Shown here: piece after piece, positions 1 to 8,979 of the stretch | How positions within the stretch are numbered: the first letter of the stretch is position 1 | How the letters are laid out: each line of letters starts with the position of its first letter | Assembly (NCBI GenBank): GCA_026000755.1 | Contig: BNZC01000001.1 | Location: 90,136 to 154,135, forward strand | DNA length: 64,000 bases | Direction: 5' to 3' | DNA from: Clostridia bacterium | GTDB taxonomy: Bacteria > Bacillota > Clostridia > Lachnospirales > Lachnospiraceae | The notes under the pieces: model-generated | Told to the model about the DNA's origin: nothing | Seen by the model: the letters and a program-made list of their open reading frames with translations, nothing else | Database searches by the model: none | Translations under genes and position numbers: made by a program

Positions 1-1590
1 CTCTTGTGGAATTTGCATAAACGGAAATTTTTCGCATGGTGTGCGGTGGTATCGATTCTGGTTGGCAGCTCGTTTTTGTCTCTGATTCATCGGCAACCGG
101 GAAGTTTGATTCTTCTTGCGATACAGATTTACTGCATTGTGGTACTGTTGATTTTTCATAAGAAGTTTCGACGTTCTGCACTACGCCCCTCCTCACCGGG
201 AGCGATTTTAGCCGTAGTTCTTGTCCTCGCATTTTTCATCTTAAATGCGGTTGCGACCTCCTTGTTTTTGCGTTTCCATTCCCACCAATCCTTTACTCTG
301 ACAGATAGTTTTGAGGATATCGCAGATTATCTGTTTATCACAGGCGGGCATAATTTGTATTCACGCTTTATCTTTGTCTTTTTCTGGATTTGTGTGGCGG
401 TGGGCGTTTTATTTATCCTGCGCCCTGTATTATATGCCACCGTGCAGCAACCCAGTGATGAAAAACGTGCCAGGGAGATTGTCCTAAAATATGGACAAAA
501 TTCCGCCTCTTATCTGGCACTTGAAAAGGATAAGAGTTTATATTTCGGGGAGCACACAGAAGGGGTGATTGCCTATGGTGTAGTGGATAATTGCCTGATT
601 GTGCAGGCGGATCCTATTTGTGCCGATGAGGATTTTATTCCGTTTTTGTCTGAATTTAATATGTTTTGTCGTGAAAATGACTACCACCTCCTCTTTATGA
701 GTACCTCCGATAAATATCTGGAGGAGTACAAAAAGATGGGATTTGTCCATGTGAAATGCGGCGAGGAGGCTCGGATTGACCTTTCCACGTATCAGCTCGC
801 AGGTGGGAAGATGGCAAGGCTTCGCCCGGAGATTAACCACGCAGTCAAAAAGGGCGTTACGGTAGCAGAATATAAGCCCTTGGAACAAAAAGATGTGGAG
901 ATTGAGCGAGGAATCGCCGCTGTGACGGACGACTGGCTTGGCGGGAAAAAGAGCAGTCAGCTGTGCTTTTCCGTAGGAGATGTCAATCTGGATCATCCCA
1001 TGGATAGACGTTATTTTTACGCTAAGGATGAGAGTGGACGCATTGTGGCATTTAACGTATTTTTGCCTTTTGAAGGAAAGAAAGGTTGGATGGCGGATGT
1101 TACAAGGCGCAGTCACGATGCACCCAGAGGTTCTACGGAGAAGATTACCTTTGATGCTTTCATGCAGTTTAAGGAAGAGGGCTGTCTGTGGGGGAGCATG
1201 GGAGTGTCTCCCTTGGCAAATATTGAGGGCGAGGAAAATGAAAAGACCACCATTGGAAGGATTTTGAAACTGGTGTACGAAAAAGGAAATCGTTTCTATG
1301 GATTTAAGTCCTTGCATTTGGCGAAGGAGAAATACAGCCCAAGCCAGTGGATCCCCTCTTATTTTGTATATTCCAAAAAAGCCATCAACATTGACATGGG
1401 CATAGCCATTGTAAAATTGCAAAATCCCGGGGGTTTCGCTGATTTCTTTACCAGTTTCTTTACGAAGACTGTGTTGAAAAAGGATAAGAAGAAAACGAAA
1501 ACCGATAACAAAAATCCTGCAAAAGAGCAAAATACCGATAAAGTAAAAGCAGATGTGCAAAATAAAACAGAAAAATCGGAACAAGTGTAA
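1..1590 (+). CDS. MprF-like protein, DUF2156/LPG-synthase C-terminal domain (probably 5' partial)
   Basis: Resembles the synthase half of phosphatidylglycerol lysyltransferase (MprF), which transfers an aminoacyl group from tRNA to membrane phosphatidylglycerol and lowers susceptibility to cationic peptides. About four membrane helices (roughly residues 9-30, 32-52, 65-90 and 120-145) precede a cytosolic GNAT-like DUF2156 domain (about 155-480). Its blocks include SASYLALEKDKSLYFG, MGFVHVKCGEEARIDL and SMGVSPLANIEG. A Lys/Asp-rich tail of about 45 residues ends the protein. The frame is open to the window edge. A TTG at position 4 could start it, but family members have more upstream helices, so I infer truncation by the window. 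The aminoacyl specificity cannot be read here. The next gene starts 20 bases downstream. Confidence 0.75.
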   Translation, partial: LLWNLHKRKFFAWCAVVSILVGSSFLSLIHRQPGSLILLAIQIYCIVVLLIFHKKFRRSALRPSSPGAILAVVLVLAFFILNAVATSLFLRFHSHQSFTLTDSFEDIADYLFITGGHNLYSRFIFVFFWICVAVGVLFILRPVLYATVQQPSDEKRAREIVLKYGQNSASYLALEKDKSLYFGEHTEGVIAYGVVDNCLIVQADPICADEDFIPFLSEFNMFCRENDYHLLFMSTSDKYLEEYKKMGFVHVKCGEEARIDLSTYQLAGGKMARLRPEINHAVKKGVTVAEYKPLEQKDVEIERGIAAVTDDWLGGKKSSQLCFSVGDVNLDHPMDRRYFYAKDESGRIVAFNVFLPFEGKKGWMADVTRRSHDAPRGSTEKITFDAFMQFKEEGCLWGSMGVSPLANIEGEENEKTTIGRILKLVYEKGNRFYGFKSLHLAKEKYSPSQWIPSYFVYSKKAINIDMGIAIVKLQNPGGFADFFTSFFTKTVLKKDKKKTKTDNKNPAKEQNTDKVKADVQNKTEKSEQV

Positions 1591-1610
1591 ATCAGAAAAG
1601 GGAAATCAGT

Positions 1611-2321
1611 ATGAGAAAAACCACCTATTGTCTGCCTGCAAATGGAATCGAATTATACTGTTCTGTGCTTGGGGCAGGTGAAACCGTGGTGCTGTTGCAT
1701 GGTCATGGGCAGTCTCAAAGGGTTTTTAAGTCATGGGAGAGAGAACTGTCGAAATCGTATCGAGTCATTTTAATCGACAGCAGAAATCATGGACAATCGG
1801 GGAAAGCGGAGAAAATCAGCATTTCCCTGATGGCACAGGATGTCTACGCAGCCCTAAAAACACTTTATGTGAAACGTGCAAATATTATTGGTTACAGTGA
1901 CGGGGCGAACATTGCCCTACAACTTGCCATTGATCACCCGCAAATCGTGAAAAATTTGGTTATTATCAGTGGAAATGCCACACCGGCAGGACTAAAGGAT
2001 AGATTTTTTTCCATTGTCCAAATCTGGCGGTCCGCAGCAAAACGATTGTACAAGCTTAAACTCTTATCTGTGTTCAGTTACAATATGACCCGCTTGATTG
2101 CCAAAGAACCCAATATTTCAGATGAACAGCTGAAGCGTATTGAGGCACCAACGCTTTTAGTTTACGGTGATCAGGATCTGATTGAAGGGGAGCATATTGA
2201 TTATCTAAACCACCAGATTCCAAATTCCAAAGTGAAGATTTTGGAAAAGACCAATCATTTTATGATGCTGAAAAAGTTTAAGGATTATGAACCGGACATT
2301 TTAGCACATTTTGGGAAATAA
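1611..2321 (+). CDS. alpha/beta-fold hydrolase
   Basis: A 236-residue soluble alpha/beta hydrolase. The oxyanion-hole motif HGHGQS (about residues 30-35), the nucleophile elbow GYSDG (94-98, Ser96), an acidic residue in YGDQD (about 187-189) and a late histidine in NHF (216) make a complete Ser-Asp-His triad. No signal peptide is visible, so it should be cytoplasmic. It starts 20 bases after the MprF-like gene, behind a purine-rich AAAAGGGAAATC ribosome site, so the two are probably co-transcribed. The substrate cannot be inferred; esterase, lactonase and C-C hydrolase activities all remain possible. Confidence 0.8.
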   Translation: MRKTTYCLPANGIELYCSVLGAGETVVLLHGHGQSQRVFKSWERELSKSYRVILIDSRNHGQSGKAEKISISLMAQDVYAALKTLYVKRANIIGYSDGANIALQLAIDHPQIVKNLVIISGNATPAGLKDRFFSIVQIWRSAAKRLYKLKLLSVFSYNMTRLIAKEPNISDEQLKRIEAPTLLVYGDQDLIEGEHIDYLNHQIPNSKVKILEKTNHFMMLKKFKDYEPDILAHFGK

Positions 2322-2430
2322 GGACTAGGAAAAAGTAATAGTACAGGCATTTAGCTATGTAGTGAAATGTGTTACAAAATATAGTGAAACTGTGGTTGTC
2401 TGTCGGATAAGAGTAAGGAGTATGTAGACC

Positions 2431-3393
2431 ATGAAATGGAAGAAATACACAATTACCACCACCACCCAAGCAGAGGATGTGATCAGCAGTATGCTGGCAG
2501 ATTTGGGGGTGGAGGGCGTGTGGATTGAAGACAATATTCCGATTTCACAGGAAGAAAAGGAACAGTTGTTTATTGACATTCTTCCGGAAATCCCAAAAGA
2601 TGAGGGTATTGCCCGCTTGAGTTTCTTTCTGGAAGAAGAACGAGATGAATCAGAAACAAAGGAGAGGAAAGTTCTTTTGTCACGCATTGCAGAAGAAATG
2701 GAAGAATTGCGGGCATTTATGGACATTGGGGAAGGTCGTCTTTTAATAGGAGAATCGGAAGATGACGACTGGCTCTACAAGTGGAAGGAATACTTTAAGC
2801 CATTTTCCATAGGAAATATCTATATTCGCCCTTCTTGGCAGGAGAGCTTGCCCAAAGAGAAAGATTTTCCTCATGTAATCACCATAGATCCGGGTACTTC
2901 TTTCGGAACAGGACAGCACGCTACTACAAGCCTTTGCATAGAGGGCTTGCAAAAACACTTAAAGACAGGGAATCGTGTGCTTGATGTGGGCTGTGGAAGT
3001 GGGATTTTATCCATTGCGGCACTGCGTTTAGGGGCAAGAGAAGTGGTAGCGACTGATATTGATCCCCTGTGCATTGCTTGTTCAAAGGAAAATTTGGAGA
3101 GGAACGGCTGTTTTGGGGTCACCTTACATTTGGGAGATGTAATATCGGAATGCTCTCTTCGGGAGAAAATCACCCCCCCCTTTTATGATATTGTTGTTTC
3201 AAATATCTTAGCGGAGGTAATCGTAGACCTGGCTCCTGTGGTAAAGGAGTTTCTTTTGCCAAGAGGGACTTACATCGCATCTGGTATCCTAAAAGAAAAA
3301 GAGGACATGGTGGTATCTGCCATGAAAACGGCTGGCTTTGAGATTTTAGAAATTCAGGATAAGGATGAGTGGATTTGCGTGACAGCGAGATAG
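2431..3393 (+). CDS. prmA: ribosomal protein L11 methyltransferase
   Basis: PrmA trimethylates ribosomal protein L11 using S-adenosylmethionine. The 320-residue protein has the N-terminal L11-recognition domain (about 1-125), then the diagnostic DPGTSFGTGQHATT block (153-166), the SAM-binding DVGCGSG loop (185-191) and the late SNILAEVI motif. The ATG at 2431 follows a TAAGGAG ribosome site. prmA followed by rsmE is a common Bacillota arrangement; here a 203-bp palindromic repeat separates them. The Thr-Pro-Pro near residue 250 is coded by an uninterrupted run of eight C (3173-3180). Confidence 0.95.
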   Translation: MKWKKYTITTTTQAEDVISSMLADLGVEGVWIEDNIPISQEEKEQLFIDILPEIPKDEGIARLSFFLEEERDESETKERKVLLSRIAEEMEELRAFMDIGEGRLLIGESEDDDWLYKWKEYFKPFSIGNIYIRPSWQESLPKEKDFPHVITIDPGTSFGTGQHATTSLCIEGLQKHLKTGNRVLDVGCGSGILSIAALRLGAREVVATDIDPLCIACSKENLERNGCFGVTLHLGDVISECSLREKITPPFYDIVVSNILAEVIVDLAPVVKEFLLPRGTYIASGILKEKEDMVVSAMKTAGFEILEIQDKDEWICVTAR

Positions 3394-3396
3394 GTG

Positions 3397-3599
3397 GTTA
3401 CTATTCACGGTTGATCTCCAAACGGCTGCCCATTTCGCAAAAAAGAACCTTTGAGCGAAATGGAGGGAAGACCCTCCTTGCAGGAAGCCCGCTTTTGCTG
3501 ACTGCAAGGCGTACTGAGAGGGGCTTGCCCGAAATGTTTTAAGCGAGGGTTCTTTTTTGCGAAATGGGCAGCCGTTTGGGGTTGGTCATGAATAGTGAC
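3397..3599. repeat. 203-bp palindromic element with GTTACTATTCA ends (element A)
   Basis: Nearly the whole prmA-rsmE gap is one long imperfect inverted repeat. The left arm, beginning GTTACTATTCACGG and running through CCAAACGGCTGCCC and TTCGCAAAAAAGAACC, returns as the reverse complement at 3545-3599, ending ATGAATAGTGAC. The outer ends match the terminal inverted repeats of elements B (18282) and C (21183), but the interior is different. No open frame of note lies inside. I see no convincing target duplication. It looks like a non-autonomous mobile element and may also fold in the transcript. Confidence 0.75.
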
Positions 3600-3625
3600 A
3601 GAACGGTTTTGCTTGGAGGAAATAA

Positions 3626-4378
3626 ATGCACCAGTTTTTCGTAGAAGAAACCCAGGTAAAGGATAAGGAAATCCAAATCATAGGGGCAGATGTCAATCAT
3701 ATTAGGAACGTACTCCGCATGAAACTAGGAGAGCAGTTTCGTGTCAGTGTTTTGCCCGGGATTCATAAGTCGGATTCAGCGGATTATTTCTGTGAAATCA
3801 CAGATTTCAGAATTGATACGGTGCTTGTCCGTATTTTATACCAAGACCGTGACAGCGGTGAATTGCCCGTTGCCATCACCCTGTTTCAAGGTCTGCCCAA
3901 AAGCGATAAGATGGAATTTGTTATTCAAAAAGCAGTGGAGCTTGGAGTAGCCGAAATCGTTCCGGTGGCAATGAAGAATTGCGTGGTGAAATTAGATCAA
4001 AAGAAAGCAACAGCAAAGTGTATCAGATGGCAGGGCATTGCCCAAAGTGCGGCAAAACAAGCCAGGCGAAGTCGCATTCCTAAGATTTTGCCGATGATGA
4101 ACTTTCAGGAAGCGGCGGATTATGCCAAAACCCTTGACCTTTGTCTTTTACCCTACGAAAACGAAAGAGGCATGGAAAAAACCAGACAACTCTTGGCAAG
4201 TCTGAAAAAAGAAGGCAGTCTTGGCATTTTTATCGGTCCGGAGGGGGGATTTGACGAATCGGAAATTGCTCGGATGAGAGGAAATGCAGAGGTAATTTCC
4301 TTGGGAAAGCGGATTCTGCGCACGGAAACGGCAGGAATGGTCATGCTGTCCATGTTGTTGTATTGTTTGGAGGAATGA
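3626..4378 (+). CDS. rsmE: 16S rRNA m3U1498 methyltransferase
   Basis: RsmE is a SPOUT-class enzyme that methylates U1498 of 16S rRNA. The 250-residue protein begins MHQFFVEE, has the small N-terminal PUA-like domain (about 1-75), and carries the knotted SAM site: IGPEGGFDESE (about 204-214) and LGKRILRTETAG (about 225-236). The ATG follows TTGGAGGAAATAA. Its 3' end nearly abuts the cysteine desulfurase gene, suggesting co-transcription through to thiI. Confidence 0.93.
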   Translation: MHQFFVEETQVKDKEIQIIGADVNHIRNVLRMKLGEQFRVSVLPGIHKSDSADYFCEITDFRIDTVLVRILYQDRDSGELPVAITLFQGLPKSDKMEFVIQKAVELGVAEIVPVAMKNCVVKLDQKKATAKCIRWQGIAQSAAKQARRSRIPKILPMMNFQEAADYAKTLDLCLLPYENERGMEKTRQLLASLKKEGSLGIFIGPEGGFDESEIARMRGNAEVISLGKRILRTETAGMVMLSMLLYCLEE

Positions 4379-4386
4379 GGGGGGAA

Positions 4387-5622
4387 ATGGAAGTATATTT
4401 TGACAACGCCGCCACAACAAGGTGTTCGGAAGCTGTGGTAAAGTGCATGGAACAAGTGTTTCGTAAAGAATACGCCAACCCTTCTTCCCTGCACAAAAAG
4501 GGCTTTCTTGCGGAACAGCAGATACGCACAGCAAGAGAGCAGATAGCCAAAACCTTAAAAGCAAAGGAGCAAGAGATTTTTTTTGTTTCCGGCGGAACGG
4601 AATCAGACAATCTTGCCATACTTGGAGCGGCGGCGGCAAACAACAGGCGGGGCAAGCACCTGATTACAAGCAAGATCGAACACCCGGCAGTCAGAGAGTC
4701 CTTTCTTTCTTTGGAAAGCAAGGGCTTTTCGGTGACTTATTTGGAGGTAGATGCCCACGGGCAGATTGACATTAGGAAACTGCAAGAAGCTATCACAGCG
4801 GAAACGATTTTGGTTTCCTTACTGTATGTCAACAATGAAATCGGCACGATTTCTCCCATTGCCCAAGCAGGGAAACTCATAAAAGAAACCAACCCAAACA
4901 CCTTATTTCACACCGATGCGGTACAGGCTTATGGAAAATATCGCATATCGCCCGGGGCGGAACACATTGACCTCTTGTCTGCCAGCGCACATAAGATTCA
5001 TGGACCAAAGGGCGTAGGTTTTTTATATGTGAAAGAAAAGACGAAAATCACCCCTCTCCTTTTTGGTGGCGGACAACAAAAAGGGCTTCGCCCCGGCACG
5101 GAAAATACCTCGGGAATTGTGGGCTTAGCAAAAGCGGCGGAGGAAGCCTATCAGCATTTAGAGGAAGATGGGGGGGGAGTATCGTTGCTGCGAGAGGCAT
5201 TTGTCACGGGATTACAAGATGTGGATTGGGCGTTTGTAAATGGATATGGAAATGATAGAGAGTTGGTGCATGGGAATGGTATTGCAAATGGATCGGATAG
5301 AGAGAATATAAATGTTTCGGTAAAAGCAACCGATACAAAATTCGCCCCTCATATTCTAAGCATAAGCTTTGAGGGCGTAAAAAGTGAAGTCCTCCTTCAC
5401 GCCCTGGAGGACAAAGGCATTTACGTATCATCCGGTTCTGCGTGCAGTTCCAACAAACCGGCGGTGAGCGAAACCCTAAAGGCGATTGGCTTAAAACAAC
5501 AATACCACGATACAACCTTGCGTTTTAGTTTTTCAAAGTATAATACCTTAGAAGAAGTGGAATATACTGTGGCGACGTTAAAGGAATTGGTGCCTGTGTT
5601 GCAAAAATATACAAGGCATTGA
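4387..5622 (+). CDS. cysteine desulfurase (NifS/IscS family), likely sulfur donor for ThiI
   Basis: A PLP enzyme that takes sulfur from cysteine to form a protein persulfide. Seen: FVSGGTESDN, HTDAVQAYGK, the PLP lysine in SASAHKIHGPKG (Lys203), RPGTENT, and the active-site loop SSGSACSSN (Cys353). I chose the ATG at 4387 (MEVYFDNAATT) because it follows a GAGGGGGG ribosome site and the family starts here; an in-frame ATG at 4363 overlaps rsmE. It lies directly upstream of thiI, matching the desulfurase-ThiI pairs of Bacillota, so tRNA 4-thiouridine formation is its likely role. A polar stretch at about 284-316 is an insertion and contains an imperfect internal repeat (GYGNDRE / ANGSDRE). A G8 run lies at 5170-5177. 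Confidence 0.92.
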   Translation: MEVYFDNAATTRCSEAVVKCMEQVFRKEYANPSSLHKKGFLAEQQIRTAREQIAKTLKAKEQEIFFVSGGTESDNLAILGAAAANNRRGKHLITSKIEHPAVRESFLSLESKGFSVTYLEVDAHGQIDIRKLQEAITAETILVSLLYVNNEIGTISPIAQAGKLIKETNPNTLFHTDAVQAYGKYRISPGAEHIDLLSASAHKIHGPKGVGFLYVKEKTKITPLLFGGGQQKGLRPGTENTSGIVGLAKAAEEAYQHLEEDGGGVSLLREAFVTGLQDVDWAFVNGYGNDRELVHGNGIANGSDRENINVSVKATDTKFAPHILSISFEGVKSEVLLHALEDKGIYVSSGSACSSNKPAVSETLKAIGLKQQYHDTTLRFSFSKYNTLEEVEYTVATLKELVPVLQKYTRH

Positions 5623-5701
5623 ACTGGATTTGGATTATTAATAGATAAGGTGCGGAAAATTTCTGCGCTACCAATCGGCAATTATACAGGAGGAATTTCA
5701 A

Positions 5702-6910
5702 ATGTTCCAAGCATTTTTAATCAAATACGGAGAAATTGGCTTAAAAGGAAAGAATCGTTACGTATTCGAGGATGCCCTTGTGCGGCAGATCAAATATGCT
5801 CTAAAACCTATAGAGGGAGAGTTTGCAATTACCAAGGAGCAAGGGCGTATTTATATAGAAGCAATGGGAGCCTATGACTACGAAGGTGCCATTTTAGCCT
5901 TAAAAATGGTGTTTGGCATTGTGGGCATCTGCCCTGTGATTCTGTTAGAAGATGAGGGTTTTGACAAGCTGTGTGAAGAAGTGGTTTCTCATTTGTCGTC
6001 CTATTTCTCGGGGAAATCCGTCGCAGAGTGTCCGGACAGCTTTAAGGTTCATGCCAGACGAAGCCGAAAGGATTACCCCTTAGACTCCATGGAAATCAAT
6101 ATGCAACTGGGAGAGCGGATTTTAGACGCATTTTCACAACTTCGGGTGGACGTTCATAAGCCGAAGCTTTTGGTCAGCATTGAAGTGCGAAAGAAAATCA
6201 ACCTGTATTTTGAAACCATACCGGGGCTTGGAGGGATGCCATCAGGAACGGCAGGAAAAGCCATGTTGCTCTTATCGGGTGGCATTGACAGCCCGGTAGC
6301 GGGCTATATGGTGGCAAAACGCGGGGTGAAAATCGATGCTGTTTATTTTCATGCTCCTCCCTATACCAGTGAGCGGGCGAAGCAAAAGGTTCTGGATCTT
6401 GCGAAGATTGTAGCACGTTACGCCGGGCCGATTTATGTAAAAGTGGTAAATTTTACAGATATTCAGCTTGCTATTTACGAGAAATGCCCTCATGAAGAGC
6501 TAACGATTATCATGCGCCGCTACATGATGCGTATTGCGGAACATTTTGCCAAAGAAACAGAATGCTTGGGGCTGATTACGGGGGAGAGCATAGGGCAGGT
6601 GGCAAGTCAGACCATGAAATCCCTTGCCGCCACAGACGAGGTTTGCACCATGCCGGTCTATCGCCCGTTGATTGCATTTGACAAGCAGGATATTATCACA
6701 ATATCCGAGAAAATAGGAACTTATGAAACCTCTATTTTGCCCTTTGAGGATTGTTGTACGATTTTTGTGGCAAAGCATCCGGTGACAAAGCCCAATCGAA
6801 ATATCATTAAACGCTCTGAGAGCAGGCTTGCCGATCAGATAGAAGATTTGGTAAAGACGGCGATTGATACGACGGAAACGATACGGGTTGAGGCCGGAAG
6901 CACTTGGTGA
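5702..6910 (+). CDS. thiI: tRNA 4-thiouridine synthetase ThiI (no rhodanese domain)
   Basis: ThiI adenylates and thiolates U8 of tRNA. The 402-residue protein has the N-terminal ferredoxin-like and THUMP region (about 1-172) and the PP-loop pyrophosphatase site LLSGGIDSP (190-198), followed by GLITGESIGQVASQT. It ends after the ATPase domain. The C-terminal rhodanese domain of the enterobacterial form, which carries the persulfide cysteine and supports thiazole synthesis, is absent. A separate rhodanese is fused to ThiE at 35144-36139. The ATG is well placed after ACAGGAGGAATTTCAA. Confidence 0.95.
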   Translation: MFQAFLIKYGEIGLKGKNRYVFEDALVRQIKYALKPIEGEFAITKEQGRIYIEAMGAYDYEGAILALKMVFGIVGICPVILLEDEGFDKLCEEVVSHLSSYFSGKSVAECPDSFKVHARRSRKDYPLDSMEINMQLGERILDAFSQLRVDVHKPKLLVSIEVRKKINLYFETIPGLGGMPSGTAGKAMLLLSGGIDSPVAGYMVAKRGVKIDAVYFHAPPYTSERAKQKVLDLAKIVARYAGPIYVKVVNFTDIQLAIYEKCPHEELTIIMRRYMMRIAEHFAKETECLGLITGESIGQVASQTMKSLAATDEVCTMPVYRPLIAFDKQDIITISEKIGTYETSILPFEDCCTIFVAKHPVTKPNRNIIKRSESRLADQIEDLVKTAIDTTETIRVEAGSTW

Positions 6911-6929
6911 AATCGAGCGTTAGCGAAGA

Positions 6930-6964
6930 CCCCACTTAGTGAGTGCGTAGCACGAGCTTAGTTG
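6930..6964. repeat. dispersed GTGCGTAGCACGAG repeat
   Basis: The gap between convergent thiI and the AP2-like gene holds GTGCGTAGCACGAGCTTAG, which contains the short hairpin GTGC-GTA-GCAC. The same core occurs twice, reverse-complemented, at 38339-38392. Related fragments (AGCCCCACGAACCT and AACTAAGTTCGTGC) lie near 25427 and 53535. Position between converging genes is compatible with a weak terminator, but there is no T-tract. Confidence 0.5.
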
Positions 6965-7773
6965 AGTGAACCTCCTCTTGTATTCTCTTTCAAATATTTC
7001 AAAAAGCGTTTCGCCAACACAATCTTTGTATACACCGTCGCATATTCTTTCGGGGAATATTCTGTAATATAATTCGTCATAAAGTTTTTAGAAAAGCCGT
7101 GTTTTTTTGCAAGATCCACGGCTTTGTTGTAGGCAATTGCGGCAATTTCAGCACTTGGGTAGACTCCTATCGTAAGCGTTCCATTTAGATGGAGCGTTGT
7201 TTTATAGTAAATCTGATTTTTCTGTGAAATCTGTTTCACGCCATGATAGGGATTTACCACAATCAAATTAGAATAACGAAAATCCGTCTCATCCCCATTC
7301 GCAAACAAATAATCTCGTCCCGGCACAGCATGGCTTTTAATGCCATAACGCGATAAAATTGTGAGTTGCATTCCATAATCATTGACAAATAAATGGCCGC
7401 CGCGCGCCATGATTTTATGATGGGAATAGTAAAACAAATCATCAATGTCAAATTTCAACTCACAGTTAGGCGTAAGAAAATAAGTGAAATATTTGTTTCT
7501 CAAATAAATGGGATTCTTAAAATAAATGCCGTTGTCCCTAAAATTGATCAGGGAAATTCGCTTCTCAAAGGCTAGGGCATAGGAGTCAAAAGATAAATCC
7601 GCCAAGAGCAGATTGTGGTCAGACAAAATCTTGGAAGCTTCCAAATAGGCTTGATGAGCCAAATTTTGATCCGAAAAACTTCCAAGGCTAATATGTTTTG
7701 ATTTATGGGTGATACCGGAACGATAATAAACGGTACCACATTTCTTTTTTGCGGCAAAAACTCCCGGTAGCAT
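6958..7773 (-). CDS. AP2/HNH-like DNA-binding protein
   Basis: A 271-residue protein starting at the ATG at 7773 (MLPGVFAAKK) behind a strong AGGAGG site; the longer frame upstream has no ribosome site. The N-terminal part, GTVYYRSGITHKSKHISLGSF with SDQNLAHQAYLEASKIL, and the C-terminal TTLHLNGTLTIGVYPSAEI followed by AAIAYNKAVDLAKKHG, both look like the AP2-type three-strand/helix fold of bacterial homing-endonuclease proteins. The middle (GDETDFRYSNLIVVN) resembles the end of an HNH motif. However, the histidine pair expected before it reads VPGRDYLF, so a nuclease is doubtful. It stands alone, opposite thiI. Possible origin: a domesticated mobile-element protein. Confidence 0.55.
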   Translation of the reverse strand: MLPGVFAAKKKCGTVYYRSGITHKSKHISLGSFSDQNLAHQAYLEASKILSDHNLLLADLSFDSYALAFEKRISLINFRDNGIYFKNPIYLRNKYFTYFLTPNCELKFDIDDLFYYSHHKIMARGGHLFVNDYGMQLTILSRYGIKSHAVPGRDYLFANGDETDFRYSNLIVVNPYHGVKQISQKNQIYYKTTLHLNGTLTIGVYPSAEIAAIAYNKAVDLAKKHGFSKNFMTNYITEYSPKEYATVYTKIVLAKRFLKYLKENTRGGSLN

Positions 7774-7921
7774 AAAACCTCCTGTATATATTTCTAAATG
7801 ATTACAAAAATAATTCATTAAGCGGTATGGTTTGTGACAAAAATGGATAAAATATTTATGGATGTTCCTATATGATTATAGCATTAAATGTAGGAAAGGT
7901 CTACAGAAAGGTGGTATTGTT

Positions 7922-8788
7922 TTGAAATACAGGAAAAAAATCAATTATACGATAACAGCATTGATGATGGCATTATTTTTGGCGGGAACAGAAAAATTTG
8001 TTTCCGTAGGAAGTGTCAGCGTATTAGGATATAAATGCTTGGTGGGAGAGAAGCCCAAACAGGAGGAAGACTCCTTGTTTGAAAAAGCCTTTTTGACCAA
8101 GAAAACCGGGGAAGTGAAACAGAATTTACTTGCAGGTATTTCCCTGGAAGAAGATTTTTGGCGTTATCAATCTGTGACAGGCATTATAAGAAATGAAGAA
8201 ACCGGGCAAAGAAGCAAATCCACAAACTGGCAGTTTGTGATCGGGGAAATTCAAGATGCCCAGGAGCAGAATTTTCGATTGGACAAGGAAGCAGATGAAG
8301 CATCAAATACAGATGCAAATGAGGAAGAAACGGCAAATACCGATATAGCGGTAGAAACCGCAGCCCCACCGATTGTAAATCCATATGGCTCCATTACCTT
8401 GTCTACAGAAGATCGGACAGCATTAGAACGGATTGTACAAGCTGAGGCAGGAGGCGAGGACGAAGTGGGTAAGATCTTGGTTGCCCAAGTGGTGTTAAAT
8501 CGTGTCAATGATCCGCATTTTGCCAATTCTGCTCGAGGGGTTATTTTTGAAAAAATAGGCGGCAGTACACAGTTTTCGCCAATAGCGGATGGGCGTTATG
8601 AAACGGTAACGGTGACAGAGGATACCAAGAGGGCGGTGGAACTGGCTCTTAATGGAGAGGATATTTCCGAAGGGGCAGTATGTTTCATGGCACGCAGACA
8701 ATCCAGTGCGAAAAATGTACAATGGTTTGATAATCATTTGAAACGCTTGTTTGGGCATGGAGGGCATGAGTTTTTTACACTTCCATAA
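7922..8788 (+). CDS. cell-wall hydrolase, SleB/Hydrolase_2 domain
   Basis: A 288-residue exported protein. The TTG at 7922 is chosen because it follows GAAAGGTGG at good spacing; the ATG at 7862 has no ribosome site. A basic N-terminus and hydrophobic segment (about 7-25, ITALMMALFLAG) act as signal or anchor. An acidic linker follows. The C-terminal domain (about 160-288) has the SleB/CwlJ signature: IVQAEAGGEDEVGKILVAQVVLNR with a glutamate at the catalytic place, STQFSPIADGRY, and a C-terminal HEFF. Relatives are lytic enzymes acting on spore cortex or vegetative peptidoglycan; which applies here is not clear. Confidence 0.85.
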   Translation: MKYRKKINYTITALMMALFLAGTEKFVSVGSVSVLGYKCLVGEKPKQEEDSLFEKAFLTKKTGEVKQNLLAGISLEEDFWRYQSVTGIIRNEETGQRSKSTNWQFVIGEIQDAQEQNFRLDKEADEASNTDANEEETANTDIAVETAAPPIVNPYGSITLSTEDRTALERIVQAEAGGEDEVGKILVAQVVLNRVNDPHFANSARGVIFEKIGGSTQFSPIADGRYETVTVTEDTKRAVELALNGEDISEGAVCFMARRQSSAKNVQWFDNHLKRLFGHGGHEFFTLP

Positions 8789-8882
8789 CCTTCGACTTGT
8801 TTGCAAATAAGGAGTTAAAATTTTTTGTTTTTTTCGCATTTACTATTAACATTTTCAGTTTTGTTAAATCTTGCGATTTTTA

Positions 8883-8911
8883 TTGACAATATATCTATCT
8901 ATATGTATAAT
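8883..8911 (+). promoter_or_regulatory. consensus sigma-A promoter of the chemoreceptor gene
   Basis: TTGACA (8883-8888), a 17-base spacer and TATAAT (8906-8911): a perfect match to the vegetative consensus, about 70 bases before the chemoreceptor start. Confidence 0.85.
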
Positions 8912-8920
8912 AGGTTATAT

Positions 8921-8946
8921 ATTTTCTGTTAGAACTTACAGAAAAT
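8921..8946. promoter_or_regulatory. inverted repeat at the start of the chemoreceptor transcript
   Basis: ATTTTCTGT and ACAGAAAAT form a perfect 9-bp inverted repeat with an 8-base loop. It begins about 10 bases after the -10 box, so it lies at or just after the expected +1. It could be a repressor operator or a 5' stabilising hairpin. Confidence 0.6.
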
Positions 8947-8979
8947 AGAGTGAACTATATAGAAAAAAGAGGTATTGTG

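Noticed and set aside
538-1584. 348-codon minus-strand frame opposite the first gene
   Set aside because: Shadow of the MprF-like gene; no ribosome site or recognisable domain.
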